Positions 24,095 to 36,480 of a stretch of 64,000 bases of DNA are shown here, piece after piece. The notes beneath the pieces were generated by a model that was given only the letters and a program-made list of their open reading frames with translations, did not search any database and was not told the DNA's origin. The translations under genes were made by a program, and so were the position numbers. Position 1 is the first letter of the stretch; every line of letters starts with the position of its first letter. The DNA is from Tetracentron sinense (taxonomy: Eukaryota > Streptophyta > Magnoliopsida > Trochodendrales > Trochodendraceae), in NCBI GenBank assembly GCA_015143295.1, contig CM026570.1:2690047-2754046 (forward strand). The letters run 5' to 3'.

Positions 24095-24799
24095 CATTCC
24101 CCTTCACTAGATATGTCATAGTTAAATGTATTAGAAAATGATTTAGATAGTTAAACATAAGATAGATTGGGTTTTCTTTAGTAAAAACTAATTATAAAAG
24201 ATTTATAATTACATTTTAAATATTTTACTCTTTTTTTTTTTGTACTTTGTCTCATTACCGATGACAATTTTTTTGTAACTTAGCCATATTGTTCTTTGTA
24301 TTGTATTTTCGGCCCCAAGCCCAGATAAAGATGAGGGATACATATCAGGTTTATAGTTAGTGTAGAAAAAAATCTACTAAATTATACGACTTAAAATTTT
24401 CTTTCACTCCTCTTTATGTCATGGCTTTGCCCTAATCCTGCCTTGGCCCTTTAGGGTAGGTCTTTGGTATAACTAGTTTAAACCTTCCAAGGGCTAGGGT
24501 CTCACTCTTATAAGTGAGGGATAGGTCTGGTAAGACTTAGGCTATGCATGTTCTAGCCTTGCCCTTTGACAACCCTACTCAGAAGAGAGAGAATAACAAA
24601 GATTTGCAGTGTTCAAGGTTGGCAATATACAGTGCGTTCAAGGTTGGCGATCTGCAGTGCCTGGTGATATTAAATCGCTTCATATGTTTCGGGGTTGATG
24701 GATATTCTTCCCATGTAGAGAGATATATGGTCAACCATGAGAGATATGTTTCACTAAAGGTGTTTGTGAGCATGGGATCTTCCTACCCACTTTCACAAT
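24095..24799. other. Intergenic stretch with no recognised feature
   Basis: AT-rich, with a short imperfect duplication near 24600-24660 (AAGGTTGGC.AT). No gene or delimited element was seen. Confidence 0.45.
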
Positions 24800-27700
24800 T
24801 ATATGTTTTGACTTGAGTCGCCACCTATTTATTCTTAGGGATAGGTCCCGGGTATTTGTTTGTTTGGATAAGGCAAATGGTCTAATCAGAGTTAGGGTAA
24901 GTGGTTCGATTAAGCCCTGAGGAAGGTGTTAGGCACCCCAAGACCCCCGTTTTATAACGGTTACCTACTCCCTAAACTTAAGCCAATTATAATCTCAAAG
25001 TTTAATTAGAATGTCCAAAGTTTTTAAGTGAGTGCTAATCCAAGAAAAATAGAAAGCTAGATGGCTAGGGTCGAACCCGAGTTGGGTTGCCTACGTACTC
25101 ACATGTGAGATCAGACCGAGCGTAGTTCTGGCACATGAGCCCGTGCCGAGGTTAGAGGGTAGTGTGTGTGTGCATAGGGTGGTCAAATGGTCTAGCCTAG
25201 AAGGCTATGGTTTAGTTGACCGGGGAGGTCAAGTGCACAAGGGGTAAGTCTAACCGCGGTTAGAGGAGATTTAACTATGGTTAGGTGAGCTAACCAAAGC
25301 TAAAGAGATCCTACAAGTCTCTTTTTGGTTTTTTGTATTTTTATATTTTTTTGGGATTTTGGAGATATTTGAATGTTTTTGGTATTTTGGTTATATTTGC
25401 ATGTTTTTGGTATTTTGATTATATTTGAATGTTTTTTGGTATTTTGACATTTTATTATGTTTTTGGTATTTTGAGCTTTTATCATGTTTTTTTGGATTTT
25501 CATATAGGTAAGGTTTTGAAAAACTTAGCTAAAGTCACATTTAATCCAAGAGTTTGGCTAAAAGATTATATTTTAAGACATAAAGAGGGATGTGCCTTAT
25601 GAATGTAAATGGTCTATTGCCAACACTTATTTTGTTGAATTGGTGTTGATAATAGATCAAATATCATTATCTTTGGTATGAGACATTTTTAAGAATGTCC
25701 TCTTTAAGTCCTTAAACTATCATTTATTTTAAGTCCTTAAACCATCACCTACCCATTCAACATAGAACATGAAGGAAAAATAAAGAGATGAAAGAAAATG
25801 AAAACTCATCCTCTCCCTTTTAAGGTGGTTCATTTACACAATTATTAATGATGTAATGTTGCTCTAAAGAATGTTAGGGAGGGGATGAGCTTTCACAAAA
25901 AATTCTAGAAAGAGAACTAGAATCTCAAAAAAGAAACAAAATGAAAAAGAGAGGTATAGCTTTAGCTTTCACTCTCTATGGGCCTACCCATATCCACATT
26001 TGTGGGTACATAAAAAAGAAAAAATATGTACAAGAAAAAAATGAACATCTCTTTGTTTTTGATATGGGGTCCCTCTACACCATTAGATTGATGTAGAGGG
26101 GCCTAACTATGCTTGAGAAATGAGAGATCAAGAAGGAAGAACCAAATAAAAAAAAAAGATAAAAAATAAGAGAAGATGAAAGAAGGAGTGCCTACTCCTC
26201 CAAGAATTCTCCTTCAATGCTCCAAGGGGTAGGGTTTTAGAATCCACAAAGGAAGAGAGTTAGCAAAGAACTCTAAGCTTTTAATCTTACAATTCTTTCC
26301 AAACTCTAAACCTTAGTTTCTTCCCCCTTCTTCAAACTCAAGAGAAATACAAGTGGGTGAGAACCTTCTAGGGGTCTTGAGGGATGGATCTAAGGGGCTA
26401 AGGGATTGGTATTTATAGGAAAACTAAGAGGTTGGGTTGTGTCTTTTACATGAGGGATAAAATGAGCTAGTGGGTAAAGACTTGAGTGTTGTAAGGTGAG
26501 TTGATAGATTGAGTGTTGTAAGGAGTGTAAGAGAGTGTAAGAGAGTTGGTGGGTTGAGTGAACTATGAGTTATATGAGTATGGGTTGTAGGATATAGGGT
26601 GTAAGAGAGGTGTAAGAGAGTTGGTGGGTTGAGTGAACTATGAGTTATATAGGTATGGGTTGATGTAAGAGAGGTATAAGAGAGTTGGTGGGTTGAGTGA
26701 ACTATAGGTTATATGGGTATGGGTTGTAGGATATAGGGTAGGTGGATATGGATATGTGGATTAGGTCTTATGGATCATGGGTTATTAGTAGATGGGTCAT
26801 GGGTTATGATTATTGGACTTTGACTATAACATTTGGGCTTGGGCTATGGAAATAGGCTTTGGCTTAGGCAATTGGGTGATTGAGTATTTGGGCTTGACTA
26901 CTTGGGTTGGGTAATAAAATTAAGTAATTGGGTTTGATTGAGTTGTCTAGGTATAAGTTTGGTCAAATGGGCTTGGGCCTTGGGTATACCTAGGGTTTAC
27001 TAAGGTTAGGCTAGGGCTACCTAGGGTTTGGGTTTAGGACTACCTAGGGTTAAGCTTAGGGTTAACTAGGGTCTTAACTAGGGTTTAGTCCTATGGTTAA
27101 GGGTTTACCTAGGGTTTGGAACTAGGGTTGATCTAGGGTTTGAACCATAGCTAAATTAATTAACCATGGTTAAGGGGGTGTAAAAATAGGGTGCTGACAG
27201 CTGCCCCTCTTTGTCGGAGAATGCCAGGTTGGAAATTGAACGACAAAGACTAGAATCACCGTATTTTTACACCGGAGCACGCAAGGTAGAGTGAGGTGAT
27301 GGTCGATCTCACAACCGCTTCACCGAAGATAGATGAGATGAAGGTCGATCACATAACCGTTTCACCGAGGATAGATGAGGTGAGGGTCGATCACACAACC
27401 GTTCACCGAAGATAGATGAGGTGAAGGTTGATCACGCGACCATTTCATCGGAAATGAGGTGAAGGTTGATCGCACAACCATCTACCGGAGATGAACCAAA
27501 GTAATGATGGGTGCAGGATTAGCGTCACTGGAGGCTGTAAACGACACCCGGTCACACGACCGCATCCGCATACCTCTTGATTAGTGAGCTAGTAGAGCAA
27601 GAAGTACTTCACTGAAGGCCGCAACTGACATCTGGTCACTCGACTATGACAGTATACTCCTTGATTAGTGAGCTAATCGAGCGAAAAGAACTTCAGTGGA

Positions 27701-27880
27701 GATCGCAACTGACACCCAATCACACGATTGTGACAGTATACTCCTTGATTAGTGAAGGGGAAGCGAAGTCACAGACAACTGCCCGATTGTCCGAGAATGA
27801 TAAATGAAGGTAAAGACAGCCGTCCGACTGCTTCACCTGAGGTAGACAACGCTGTGGATCGACCCCATCTTGCCACTATC
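24800..27880. repeat. Tandem-repeat-rich retroelement-like non-coding region
   Basis: It opens with words common in plant Gypsy-type LTRs (TTGAGTCGCCACCTATT, GAAGGTGTTAGGCACC). Four tandem arrays follow. 25325-25500 has T-rich units with core TTTTTGGTATTTTG. 26540-26740 has three units of about 75 bp (GAGAGTTGGTGGGTTGAGTG). 27290-27490 has about five 44-51 bp units (GATGAGGTGAAGGTCGATCAC). 27560-27760 has about 80-bp units (CCTTGATTAGTGAGCTA). 26980-27130 is full of CTAGGGTTT words. No gag or pol motif was found. The retroelement identity is an inference from the opening words. Confidence 0.5.
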
Positions 27881-29204
27881 TTATAATAGAAAATGTGCGT
27901 TCTGGTTAATTATATTTGAGCACACCATGGGTCCCAATGTCCACACGAGTTTTTGTGTTAATTCTAATGCTTGCAATAAGAAAGATTACACAATAATAAA
28001 GTTTCATTATGAAATTTAATCTTAAATAGTTTTTTTTAAAATTAAAATTTTGAAATATTTCGATATTTTAATCAAAATTTCATGAAATTTTAGAAATTTA
28101 TATATATTTTTTAAAATAAAATAATAATATTTATATAAATATATTAAATTTTAATAAAATATTATTTTTTAACATATATATAATTTTAATAAAATATTAA
28201 TAAAAAAGGAATCCAAAATCCTGCCAAAATAACCGAGATTTCGGTTTAGGGTGGACGACAGAAATCACTGATAATATCAGGATTTTAGACCTTGAGTCTA
28301 CGAGTACTCTTATTATATTCTCAAATCCTAATTTTTTTAAATTTCAAATTAGATATTTAGATTAAAGTTTATGTGACTTTAGAAATTGATAAAATAAATC
28401 AAACCAAATCTAATTTTGAGATTTAATTTTTTTTTTATAAACGCAGATATCCTAAACCTTAAAGACTCATATTACTCCCACATGCTGCATGGGGAAATAC
28501 GTTGATAAATGTAGGATTCATGAGTATATTTGAGATTACTTAGACGGATTCGAAAGAAAAGTGTCAAAATGTTTATTTTTTAACCAAACAAATACTTTTT
28601 TTATAAGGTTGCTTCCTAAGTCATTAAACTTTTTTTTTTTTTATATAGGCGATTAATGGTTGATTTGAATGCCAACGTGGAGTCAACTAACATAGCTACT
28701 GGACTAGCACTCCCCAATTAATAAGTATTAACCATTGCTTGGATTAACTCTAATATAATAATAAGGTTTATGAAAACACTCATTTACCATGAAATCATGC
28801 ATTGATACAGCACCTTAGGACGTGTAGAAGTCGTGGAATCCAACATCTCATGAACATGGTGACATGTAATATTAATATTAAAATATTAACTTTTTCTAAA
28901 TAAAATTTTTTTTGGTAATGAATTTTTTTTTTAAATAATGAAAGCAGTGATGGCTTAATGAGGTAAGAACTGTGCTGAGACTTATTAAGCAACCCACCAA
29001 CTTTCACCAACTCCCTATTTTAAGTGTTTGAAGTGGGTGGGCCTCTCACCGGCCATCACCTAACCCGTATGACCGCTACGTGCCGGTTGCCTGCCTACCT
29101 TTGGGATTGAGATTGGATAACATTCAATTGCGATTGAATTAGGGAGAAATCAATTACACTCACAAGTCAACACGTGTCCCTTTTAATAAAAAAAATTTGG
29201 AAGA
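27881..29204. other. Very AT-rich intergenic DNA
   Basis: 27990-28200 and 28320-28440 are almost pure A/T. No gene, RNA gene or delimited element was recognised. Confidence 0.5.
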
Positions 29205-29207
29205 TAA

Positions 29208-29451
29208 GGTGGCGTTTTGGATTGGATTTTATTAGCTAAATATCAATTTTGATAAAATAGATTTTGTAAAATTAATTATCAAATAATCATTTTTTCAAAT
29301 AATAATATTGGGAGAATACAAAGATGATAGACTGAACTTCGTATTCTTCGAATACTATTATTTTAAAAAATAATTATTTGGCAATTTATTTTACAAAATC
29401 TATTTTATCAAAATTGATTTTTGGTTAATAAAATCCAATCCAAACACCCCA
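29208..29451. mobile_element. Tourist-like MITE, 244 bp
   Basis: Inverted termini GGTGGCGTTTTGGATTGG and its imperfect complement CCAATCCAAACACCCCA, flanked by TAA on each side. The arms pair for about 90 bp (TAGATTTTGTAAAATTAATT against AATTTATTTTACAAAATCTA). Confidence 0.82.
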
Positions 29452-29496
29452 TAAGCTTAGGATTGGGTGGACGCCAACCAGTTGCATTAATCATAT

Positions 29497-29655
29497 TAAC
29501 TGTGGTTAAGATCTACCCCTTTATAATCTTAGTTTTTAGAGAACAATTTTTAAAAATACTTTTAACTCTAGTTAACAATTCTTATAATTTATATTTTTTT
29601 AAAACTAACATTAAATTGTTGAAACTAAGGATTAATAAATCCTAACCACAGTTAA
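29497..29655. repeat. Short inverted-repeat element
   Basis: TTAACTGTGGTTA at 29497 is mirrored by TAACCACAGTTAA at the right end, with an AT-rich, partly self-complementary middle. It shares the TGGTTAAG words of the 15044-15395 foldback family, so it may be a divergent member. Confidence 0.5.
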
Positions 29656-29696
29656 TAGGAATTAAAAGAGTGGTGAAATAACATGTGAGTGCAATT

Positions 29697-29860
29697 TCTC
29701 ACTCCTCATTTGGGGCCAGCCTCGCACAAGTTTTACCGGGGCTTACCTGGTGGGGTGGGTTGTGGGCTCACGTCGCACCTTCGGGAATAGTCTTGACCAA
29801 AGGGTTGGGACACCCTGAGTTCGAAAAAAACAAAAAAAAAACAAATAAACAAAAATAAAA
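29697..29860 (+). mobile_element. SINE with 16-bp TSD
   Basis: The direct repeat ACAYGTGAGTGCAATT (one mismatch) flanks it at 29681-29696 and 29861-29876. The body contains GGGCTTACCTGGTGGGG and GTCTTGACCAAAGGGTTGGG and ends in an A-rich tail. A similar 3' body lies near 8700-8780. Confidence 0.85.
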
Positions 29861-29876
29861 CACGTGAGTGCAATTA

Positions 29877-31733
29877 ATCTCTCGGATTTGAGAAGGCCGG
29901 AAGGGAACCTCCTCGTGGGAGCAGCACTTTGCTATAGACCGTAACAAAGGCCAATGCCGCACTTTCCCGAGGTGGCACTCACTTGTTGTCATGTGGTTCA
30001 TGAGTTGAGCCGTTGATTTGGGTTCTCAGCTTGAGCAATATTGGTACTTGTTGCGTCTCATCGGATTCACCAAACATAACTTGATTTTGACTCGATTGTA
30101 TAAGGAAAATATACGAGTGTTGTCCCCACAGCACATTTTTAAAGTTTTCAAACCTAAAATTGTGAATGCTTGCTTCCTATTTCACATGTTAAGAAAAATA
30201 TTTTTTCTGAGACATTTATGGTCCTAATCCAGTCCTAAAGGTAAATGGAAAAATAGCTATGCATGTCGCAACTATAGTGGAATTAAGGATTTTGCATAAG
30301 AAAAGAAATTTCTAATAGAATATCTATACCTAAAAGTAGAAAAAAGATACCATGTTGCGCAAATCCATTCGATGGGTTACCTCTTGATTGGGTACATTAA
30401 TTAGATTAGCTAGACCATTCGATCATAGGCATTATGCATATATGCTTGTAATTAGTAAGAGATTATTAGGAAAGTTTGATGCATTGATATTAATACCATT
30501 CCTCCAAATAGATTAGATTATAGTAAGTGTATGTGATCGTTGATGTGGAACCAAATAGTAGAAATAAGACAGTGAAGGTGAAGAGATCAGGTACATATCA
30601 CTCCTTTGATAAAGCCCTGAGTATATTACCTTCGGGGGAATTGGAAGTGACAAGCATTAGCATCCATTGGTTTACATAATTGTAAAAAATCCAAAAATGA
30701 AAAAAAAAATCTTCATGACTGAGGCCTCCCCATTTCTCTATTTGTATGTGTCATCGGAGCGGAGCCAGGGTCAAGGGTATGAACTTTTAAAAAAAAATGT
30801 TTATACTATTATTTAATTATTTAAGAGAGTATTAGGGAATGTTTTAAGGTCGCAGTTACCCTAAACTTCTAGAAAAAAAATACTAACAAATTGACATAAA
30901 CAATTGAAATGGCTTACAAACTTAATCTTCAAAATTTTTCATGTGAAGCTAAAGTCCTGTGCCCTCACCTAGAATATTCGGAATCTCTAATCATTCTCTG
31001 CACAAATTTAACAATAGTTACTAACATCTTAAATCCACTACCCTTGCCTCCCTGTAAGAATGTTCTGACTCCATCCCTGGACCGAGCCTTGTCAATTTTG
31101 AAGACAAAATATGCTAATCCACTTTCTTTTCTTTTGTATGTTGAATTTTTCATATTTTTAACGATGTTTTGACTAATCTCTTAAAAGAACGCCAAGATTG
31201 GATCGTTTGGAGTCTTTTGACTGGGCAATGGGATTGTTGATGGCATACGAGATTTCATGTCTACTAACCAAGGGCCATGGATGCGCACCACTTGTATGTA
31301 TGTAGTAATTTTCAAACTGTATAATTTAAATTTTTCTTTCACAACCTAATTCGAAAATGACATAAATCATATTAACCAATATCTAGGTGTCCTAAACATG
31401 TCAGCCGTTTCAAAAGACCAAAACACCCTCCCCACTTCACCACGAATATAGGCAAAGACCCCAAGGACATAAGAGTCTTCTTCACCTTCCCTTTTAGCTC
31501 AACTGAGTCAAGCCTATAAGATAAGCCGTCAAGCCGACGACCGGCTGGGGTTGGTGAATTACAGGCCTTTCCCGGTATATCTAAGAAGCACGACCACCAG
31601 AGTAGTTCGAGCTCCTCCCACCCACTCCCAAAAATCGTAGCCGCAGGTTGCGAGTATTCAACGGCTATGATTCGGAAGTGAAGTTAAAGACGGTCGTGGC
31701 CGTGGGATCTGGATCTCAGGGAATCAGGTCCTC
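29877..31733. other. Intergenic and upstream region of the SAM synthetase gene
   Basis: No coding sequence recognised. 30745-30920 contains GAGCGGAGCCAGGG, a hAT-like word seen also near 5335 and 42519. The last 300 bp should hold the SAMS promoter. An open frame at 30909-31172 has no recognisable content. Confidence 0.45.
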
Positions 31734-31740
31734 TATAAAA
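31734..31740 (+). promoter_or_regulatory. Probable TATA box of the SAM synthetase gene
   Basis: TATAAAA lies about 125 bp upstream of the leader-exon donor, in GC-balanced promoter-like DNA. The start of transcription is expected near 31765. Confidence 0.7.
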
Positions 31741-31764
31741 CGGACTTGAAGGCTAAGAGTAAGA

Positions 31765-31865
31765 ATCGTAGAGTTCCGCGAAAGGAGGCAAAAGGTCCTC
31801 TTTCGACTTTCGAGAAGCAAAATCAGATCTGCAGCAGCACCATCTCTAGGGCTATTCTCTTCCAG
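31765..31865 (+). other. Non-coding leader exon of SAM synthetase
   Basis: 5' UTR exon inferred between the TATA box and a donor at CCAG|GTATCTG (31866). The matching acceptor is GTGCAG at 34531-34536, nine bases before the ATG. Plant SAMS genes typically have an intron in the 5' UTR. The first base is an estimate. Confidence 0.65.
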
Positions 31866-32971
31866 GTATCTGTTCTTGTCTTAGTTCATCGATTTCAGGT
31901 TTAGTGTTTTTTCTCCGGTTTCTTTATATATAATCATTAATGTGAAGAAATGTAGCGTGCCTTTTTCTGCTCTGATAGCCGGATCTGGTCGGGTTCCTTG
32001 TTAATCTGTGTTGTCGTTGTTTTTTGGGAGATTTGGTTCAAATCAGTTTGTTCTGGAAGTTTGGTAGAAATGCTTACAGATCTGAATATTAATGCGGATT
32101 TTATTCTGTGATGTGAGTTAGTGATTTGTTTTTTCAGGAGATCTCGATGCATGAATTGAGGTTTTGAGGAATTTTGTTTCAGAGATTCATATATCTTGTA
32201 ATAATGTTGATTTGTTTTTTTTCCGCGCAAACTTTTCATTTGAAGATATACCTGGATTTTGAACTCACTATAGAATTTTCTGTTCAAAAAATCAGTTAAT
32301 TTTTCTATCTCAAGTAATTTCCTCGGGTGTTTGAGTTGGTACTTTTGCTTGTTTTCAGGATCTAGATTTCTTCTAGAGTCTATCTGACTTCGTTGCTAGA
32401 CGGCGAGCCATAGAGTTTAAGTATTTTTCCGTCATTTTGTTGTTCTACCTTCGATTATTGTCACTAGTTGCCAGAAACCCAAATTAAGATTTCAGATCTG
32501 TTATTTCTCGAACTCGGAAGAAGGAAGAATCTTGAGCTTTCGTGCGGATAATATTTTTTTCATGTTTTTTGTCAGCTTGGTTTTTCCGGATTAGTTTTGA
32601 TAGTCTGGACTCCGAAGAATTATTCCTTCTAAGTTCTTTCCTGCTCATGGTCTCCTTTTATCCTTATCAAATCCATCTCTCCTTCGAAAGCTTATCTTTC
32701 CTAGTGTTCTACTCTTTGATCGCTTTGTTTGCTTGTTTCAGAGGTAGTAGTTAATCTTCCTTGGAGTCCTGTTGTTTCCATATTTCACATACCTGTGTTC
32801 TTCCTAATAGATCTCTGTTTTTATGCGTTGATCGATTCTGCTAGAATCCCGTCTGCTCCTGAAGACCAAGATATTTTTTGGCTTGGATTCTTTAACTGCT
32901 AGATCTGTGAGTTTGGTGGCTGGATAGAAGTGAACGTAATATCTTTGCAGGATTCCATTTCGGATTCGTTA

Positions 32972-34160
32972 GAGCATCTCCAACCGGAGTCTCCATTTTG
33001 GAGACTCAAAATACTATTATTTACTGAAAAAGTGTGTTTAGAGCCTTTCCCTATTTGAAGCAACACCAACCATGGGTCTCTATATCTATCTCTATCACTA
33101 TTCAACAAATAAGACTTTATTTAAACAAAATTTATATCTCACATATATTTACTAATTTTCCTTCAAAAACACGAGTTTATATGGTAAAACTTAATCATTC
33201 CCCCCACTTTTGTCCAAAATTCAATCATTTTATCCAAAATTTCCCTCCAACCTTTCTTCTATAAAATCCAACACATTATTGTTTTAACGGTATCATCGAT
33301 ATCATTAAATATATTTAATATATATTTAATATTGGTCTCATTTTAACGATATCGTTGATAGTACCAATTTTATAAAAATCAGATTTATATATTGAAAGTT
33401 ATACTAATTTTATGAAAGTAGGGCGAAAAATGTAAAAGGATACAGTTGGTATATAATTTAAAATAGATATGTGAACAAGGGTAAAGTTGATATTCTACCT
33501 AAATGAATAGTGTTAGAGACAGATTTTGGAGCCCCACTTGGGTCTCCAAATTTGGAGACGCAAAATCGTTTCATCAAAATAGAGCCCGCTTTAGAAGCTC
33601 ATCTCCAACCGGGTTCTAAAAACACAAATTAGAGCCCCAACTCCCTCCAACCGGGCTCTATTTTGATGAAACGATTTTGGGTCTCCAAATTTGGAGATAA
33701 GTGGGGGCTCCAAAATCTAGTCTCCAACACTATTCATTTATGTAGAATACCAACTTTATCCTTATTCACATATCTATTTTAAATTATATATCAATTGTAT
33801 CATTTTATACTTTTCGTCCTACTTTCATAAAATTAGTATAGCTTTCAATATATAAATCTGATTTTTATAAAATTGGTACCGGTGGAAAGATATCGACGAT
33901 ATCGTTAAAATGAGACCAATATTTAACATATTTTTTTTAAAAAAAGTTTTACAATATTAACTCATGTGTTTTTGAAGGAAAATTAGTAAATATATGTGAG
34001 ATATAAATTTTTTTTAAATAAAATCTTATTTGTTGAATAGTGATAGAAATAGAGACCCATGATTGAAGTTGCTTCAAATAGGGAGAGGCTCTAAACACAC
34101 TTTTTCAATAGACAATAGTATTTTGAGTCTTCAAGATGGAAACTCTGGTTGGAGATGCTC
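32972..34160. mobile_element. 1.2-kb inverted-repeat (PIF/Harbinger-like) element in the SAMS leader intron
   Basis: Termini GAGCATCTCCAACC and GGTTGGAGATGCTC are perfect complements flanked by TTA on both sides. About 550 bp of the left half (for example AGTGTGTTTAGAGCCT, ACCCATGGGTCTC-like and CAACAAATAAGA) is mirrored in the right half. A second internal CATCTCCAACCGGG near 33602 suggests two fused or nested copies. No transposase is visible. Confidence 0.85.
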
Positions 34161-34224
34161 TTACAATCTTTTATCCACAAAGTGTGAAACCAAATCTAGC
34201 CTTATTTCTTTTGGACTTTGCTAC

Positions 34225-34351
34225 TGAGACTGCAAAAGGTCCGAGGCCTCACGACCATGTACGAGATTTCAGGTGGGGCCCATCTTCACATGGCGGGCTC
34301 CACCTGAAATCCCGTGCATGGGCACGAGGTCTCGGCCCTTCTGCAGTCTCA
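34225..34351. repeat. 127-bp near-perfect hairpin in the SAMS leader intron
   Basis: TGAGACTGCA at 34225 and TGCAGTCTCA ending at 34351. The arms match for about 55 bp including GATTTCAGGTGG, and the loop is about 15 bp. It is GC-rich unlike its surroundings. It could be a small foldback element or a hairpin RNA source. No TSD was assigned. Confidence 0.85.
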
Positions 34352-34545
34352 AAAGCATTTCCCTTTCTTTTCCTTTTTGCTTTTTGTGGGAATAAACTTT
34401 TGAAGTGATATTTAGACATAGTGCTGTGATTCGTACAAAGCACTTCAACCATGAACATGGGTCTTTGTTCTTAGTTCTTACAATTGCAAAGATTTGCTTC
34501 TCATTCGTATATTGAGATATCTGGTATTTTGTGCAGCTTGTGAGA

Positions 34546-35727
34546 ATGGAGACCTTCCTATTCACCTCTGAATCTGTGAACGAGGGCCACCCCGACAAGC
34601 TGTGTGATCAGATCTCCGATGCCGTGCTTGATGCCTGTCTTTTACAGGACCCCGACAGCAAGGTTGCCTGTGAGACATGCACCAAGACCAACATGGTCAT
34701 GGTCTTCGGAGAGATCACAACCAAGGCCAACGTAGACTATGAGAAGATTGTGCGTGACACGTGCCGCACAATTGGGTTCGTTTCGGATGATGTGGGTCTT
34801 GATGCTGACAACTGCAAGGTCCTGGTTAACATTGAGCAGCAGAGCCCTGATATTGCCCAGGGAGTCCATGGCCACTTCACCAAGCGCCCTGAGGAGATTG
34901 GTGCTGGTGACCAGGGCCACATGTTTGGCTATGCCACCGACGAGACCCCGGAGCTTATGCCCCTCAGCCATGTCCTTGCAACCAAGCTCGGGGCACGCCT
35001 AACTGAAGTTCGAAAGAATGGCACCTGCTCCTGGTTGAGACCTGATGGTAAGACTCAAGTCACTGTTGAATACCACAACGACAATGGTGCCATGGTTCCC
35101 ATCCGTGTCCACACCGTCCTCATCTCCACCCAGCACGACGAGACTGTGACTAACGATGAGATTGCTGCTGACCTCAAGGAGCACGTCATCAAGCCTGTCA
35201 TCCCCGAGAAGTACCTCGACGAGAAGACCATCTTCCACCTCAACCCGTCAGGTCGTTTTGTCATTGGTGGCCCCCATGGTGATGCCGGTCTCACCGGACG
35301 CAAGATCATCATCGATACCTATGGTGGTTGGGGAGCTCACGGTGGTGGTGCCTTCTCTGGGAAGGACCCCACCAAAGTGGACAGGAGTGGAGCCTACATT
35401 GTTAGACAGGCTGCCAAGAGCATTGTGGCCAATGGGCTTGCCCGCAGATGCATTGTGCAAGTATCTTATGCCATTGGTGTACCCGAGCCCTTGTCGGTCT
35501 TTGTTGACACTTACGGTACAGGAAAGATTCCAGACAAGGAGATCCTCAAGATTGTGAAGGAGACTTTTGACTTCAGACCTGGAATGATCACCATTAACCT
35601 GGATCTGAAGAGGGGTGGAAACGGCAGATTCTTGAAGACAGCTGCCTATGGGCATTTTGGCAGGGACGATCCTGACTTCACATGGGAGGTGGTCAAGCCC
35701 CTCAAGTGGGACAAGCCCGAAGCTTAA
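34546..35727 (+). CDS. SAMS: S-adenosylmethionine synthetase
   Basis: Single coding exon, 393 residues, the usual plant length. It makes S-adenosylmethionine from ATP and methionine in the cytosol, the methyl donor and the precursor of ethylene and polyamines. Motifs: [15 protein letters not shown] with the substrate-binding GHPDK (residues about 5-19), [15 protein letters not shown] with the GAGDQG signature (about residue 117), and the glycine-rich loop [19 protein letters not shown] (about residue 270). It ends PLKWDKPEA. The start is the ATG at 34546; the frame is open a little further upstream, but only as GTG codons across the acceptor. A leader intron of 2.67 kb precedes it and holds two large hairpins. 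Codon use is GC-rich in the third position compared with the other genes here, typical of highly expressed genes. It is convergent with the CAF gene. Confidence 0.98.
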   Translation: METFLFTSESVNEGHPDKLCDQISDAVLDACLLQDPDSKVACETCTKTNMVMVFGEITTKANVDYEKIVRDTCRTIGFVSDDVGLDADNCKVLVNIEQQSPDIAQGVHGHFTKRPEEIGAGDQGHMFGYATDETPELMPLSHVLATKLGARLTEVRKNGTCSWLRPDGKTQVTVEYHNDNGAMVPIRVHTVLISTQHDETVTNDEIAADLKEHVIKPVIPEKYLDEKTIFHLNPSGRFVIGGPHGDAGLTGRKIIIDTYGGWGAHGGGAFSGKDPTKVDRSGAYIVRQAAKSIVANGLARRCIVQVSYAIGVPEPLSVFVDTYGTGKIPDKEILKIVKETFDFRPGMITINLDLKRGGNGRFLKTAAYGHFGRDDPDFTWEVVKPLKWDKPEA

Positions 35728-36287
35728 AGATGGAACGACCATGCCACATTTACCTCTCTCTCTTTATCACTAGCTGATCAAATAATTTGCCTCCAACCTA
35801 CCTAAGAGAATGCCTAATGTTATTCCCTATCAATTTCATTTTTTTTTTCTTTTCTTTTGTTGTCTGTTGGATTTAAAAGAAGATGAGTTTTTATTTTATA
35901 TAGGTTGATGGGAGAAAGAAGTTGGCAGATGCCTATGTGCTTTCCTATCATTATCAATGTATTGTGTTTGTTAGTTGAGAGAGATAAAGAGACTTTCGAT
36001 TGTTCTGAAACTTCTATTTCGTAGCTTAGCTCTTACTAGGCTTCCTCTTTTAAGGAAAAAGGAAAAAAAAACACAAGGACTGGGTGGTGATATGCAAGGC
36101 ATCTATTTCTGTCATTGTCCCAATCCAGACCTTACCTTTAATATGTTGTACGGTGGAGACTGTCCTCTTTGACATTGGTAAACTGGCTTGCAAGGGGTTT
36201 TTATCCTGGTGCAATCAGATATTTGTCAATAGAAATGAGGCATTAAATCCGCATTAACTTTTTGTGGGATAGAAAGGAGTAAACATA

Positions 36288-36480
36288 AACCCCCGGGGTG
36301 TAGCCCAATGGCTGAAGGACAAACCGGAGGTCTTGAGGTCGATTCATGGGCTCCCCTCAATAGCGGTTGTATGGGGTGCAGGGTATTCCTTATGCAGCAC
36401 GTGGGACTAGTGAGTCTAGTATGAGTCTTTAGGCGGTGAATATGGATATCCACGTCAAAAAAGAAAAAGAAAAAAAGGCT
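36288..36480 (+). mobile_element. tRNA-derived SINE with 8-bp TSD
   Basis: TAAACATA flanks it at 36280-36287 and 36481-36488. The A-box-like TGTAGCCCAATGGCTGAAGG and B-box-like GAGGTCGATTCATGG are 35-40 bp apart. It ends in an A-rich tail (36456-36477). It lies between the SAMS and CAF 3' ends. Confidence 0.85.

Noticed and set aside
26980-27130. Repeated CTAGGGTTT words that look like plant telomere repeat (TTTAGGG)n
   Set aside because: Spacing is irregular and the heptamer is never in a regular array. It is a degenerate tandem repeat, not interstitial telomere sequence.
31937-32287. 116-codon minus-strand open frame
   Set aside because: It is antisense within the SAM synthetase leader intron and has biased, non-family composition.
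34531-34545. Upstream extension of the SAMS frame (GTG start)
   Set aside because: These bases are the splice acceptor and nine leader bases. The canonical protein starts at the ATG at 34546.
34249-35742. Many long open frames on both strands over the SAM synthetase gene
   Set aside because: They are shadows of the GC-rich SAMS coding exon in other frames.
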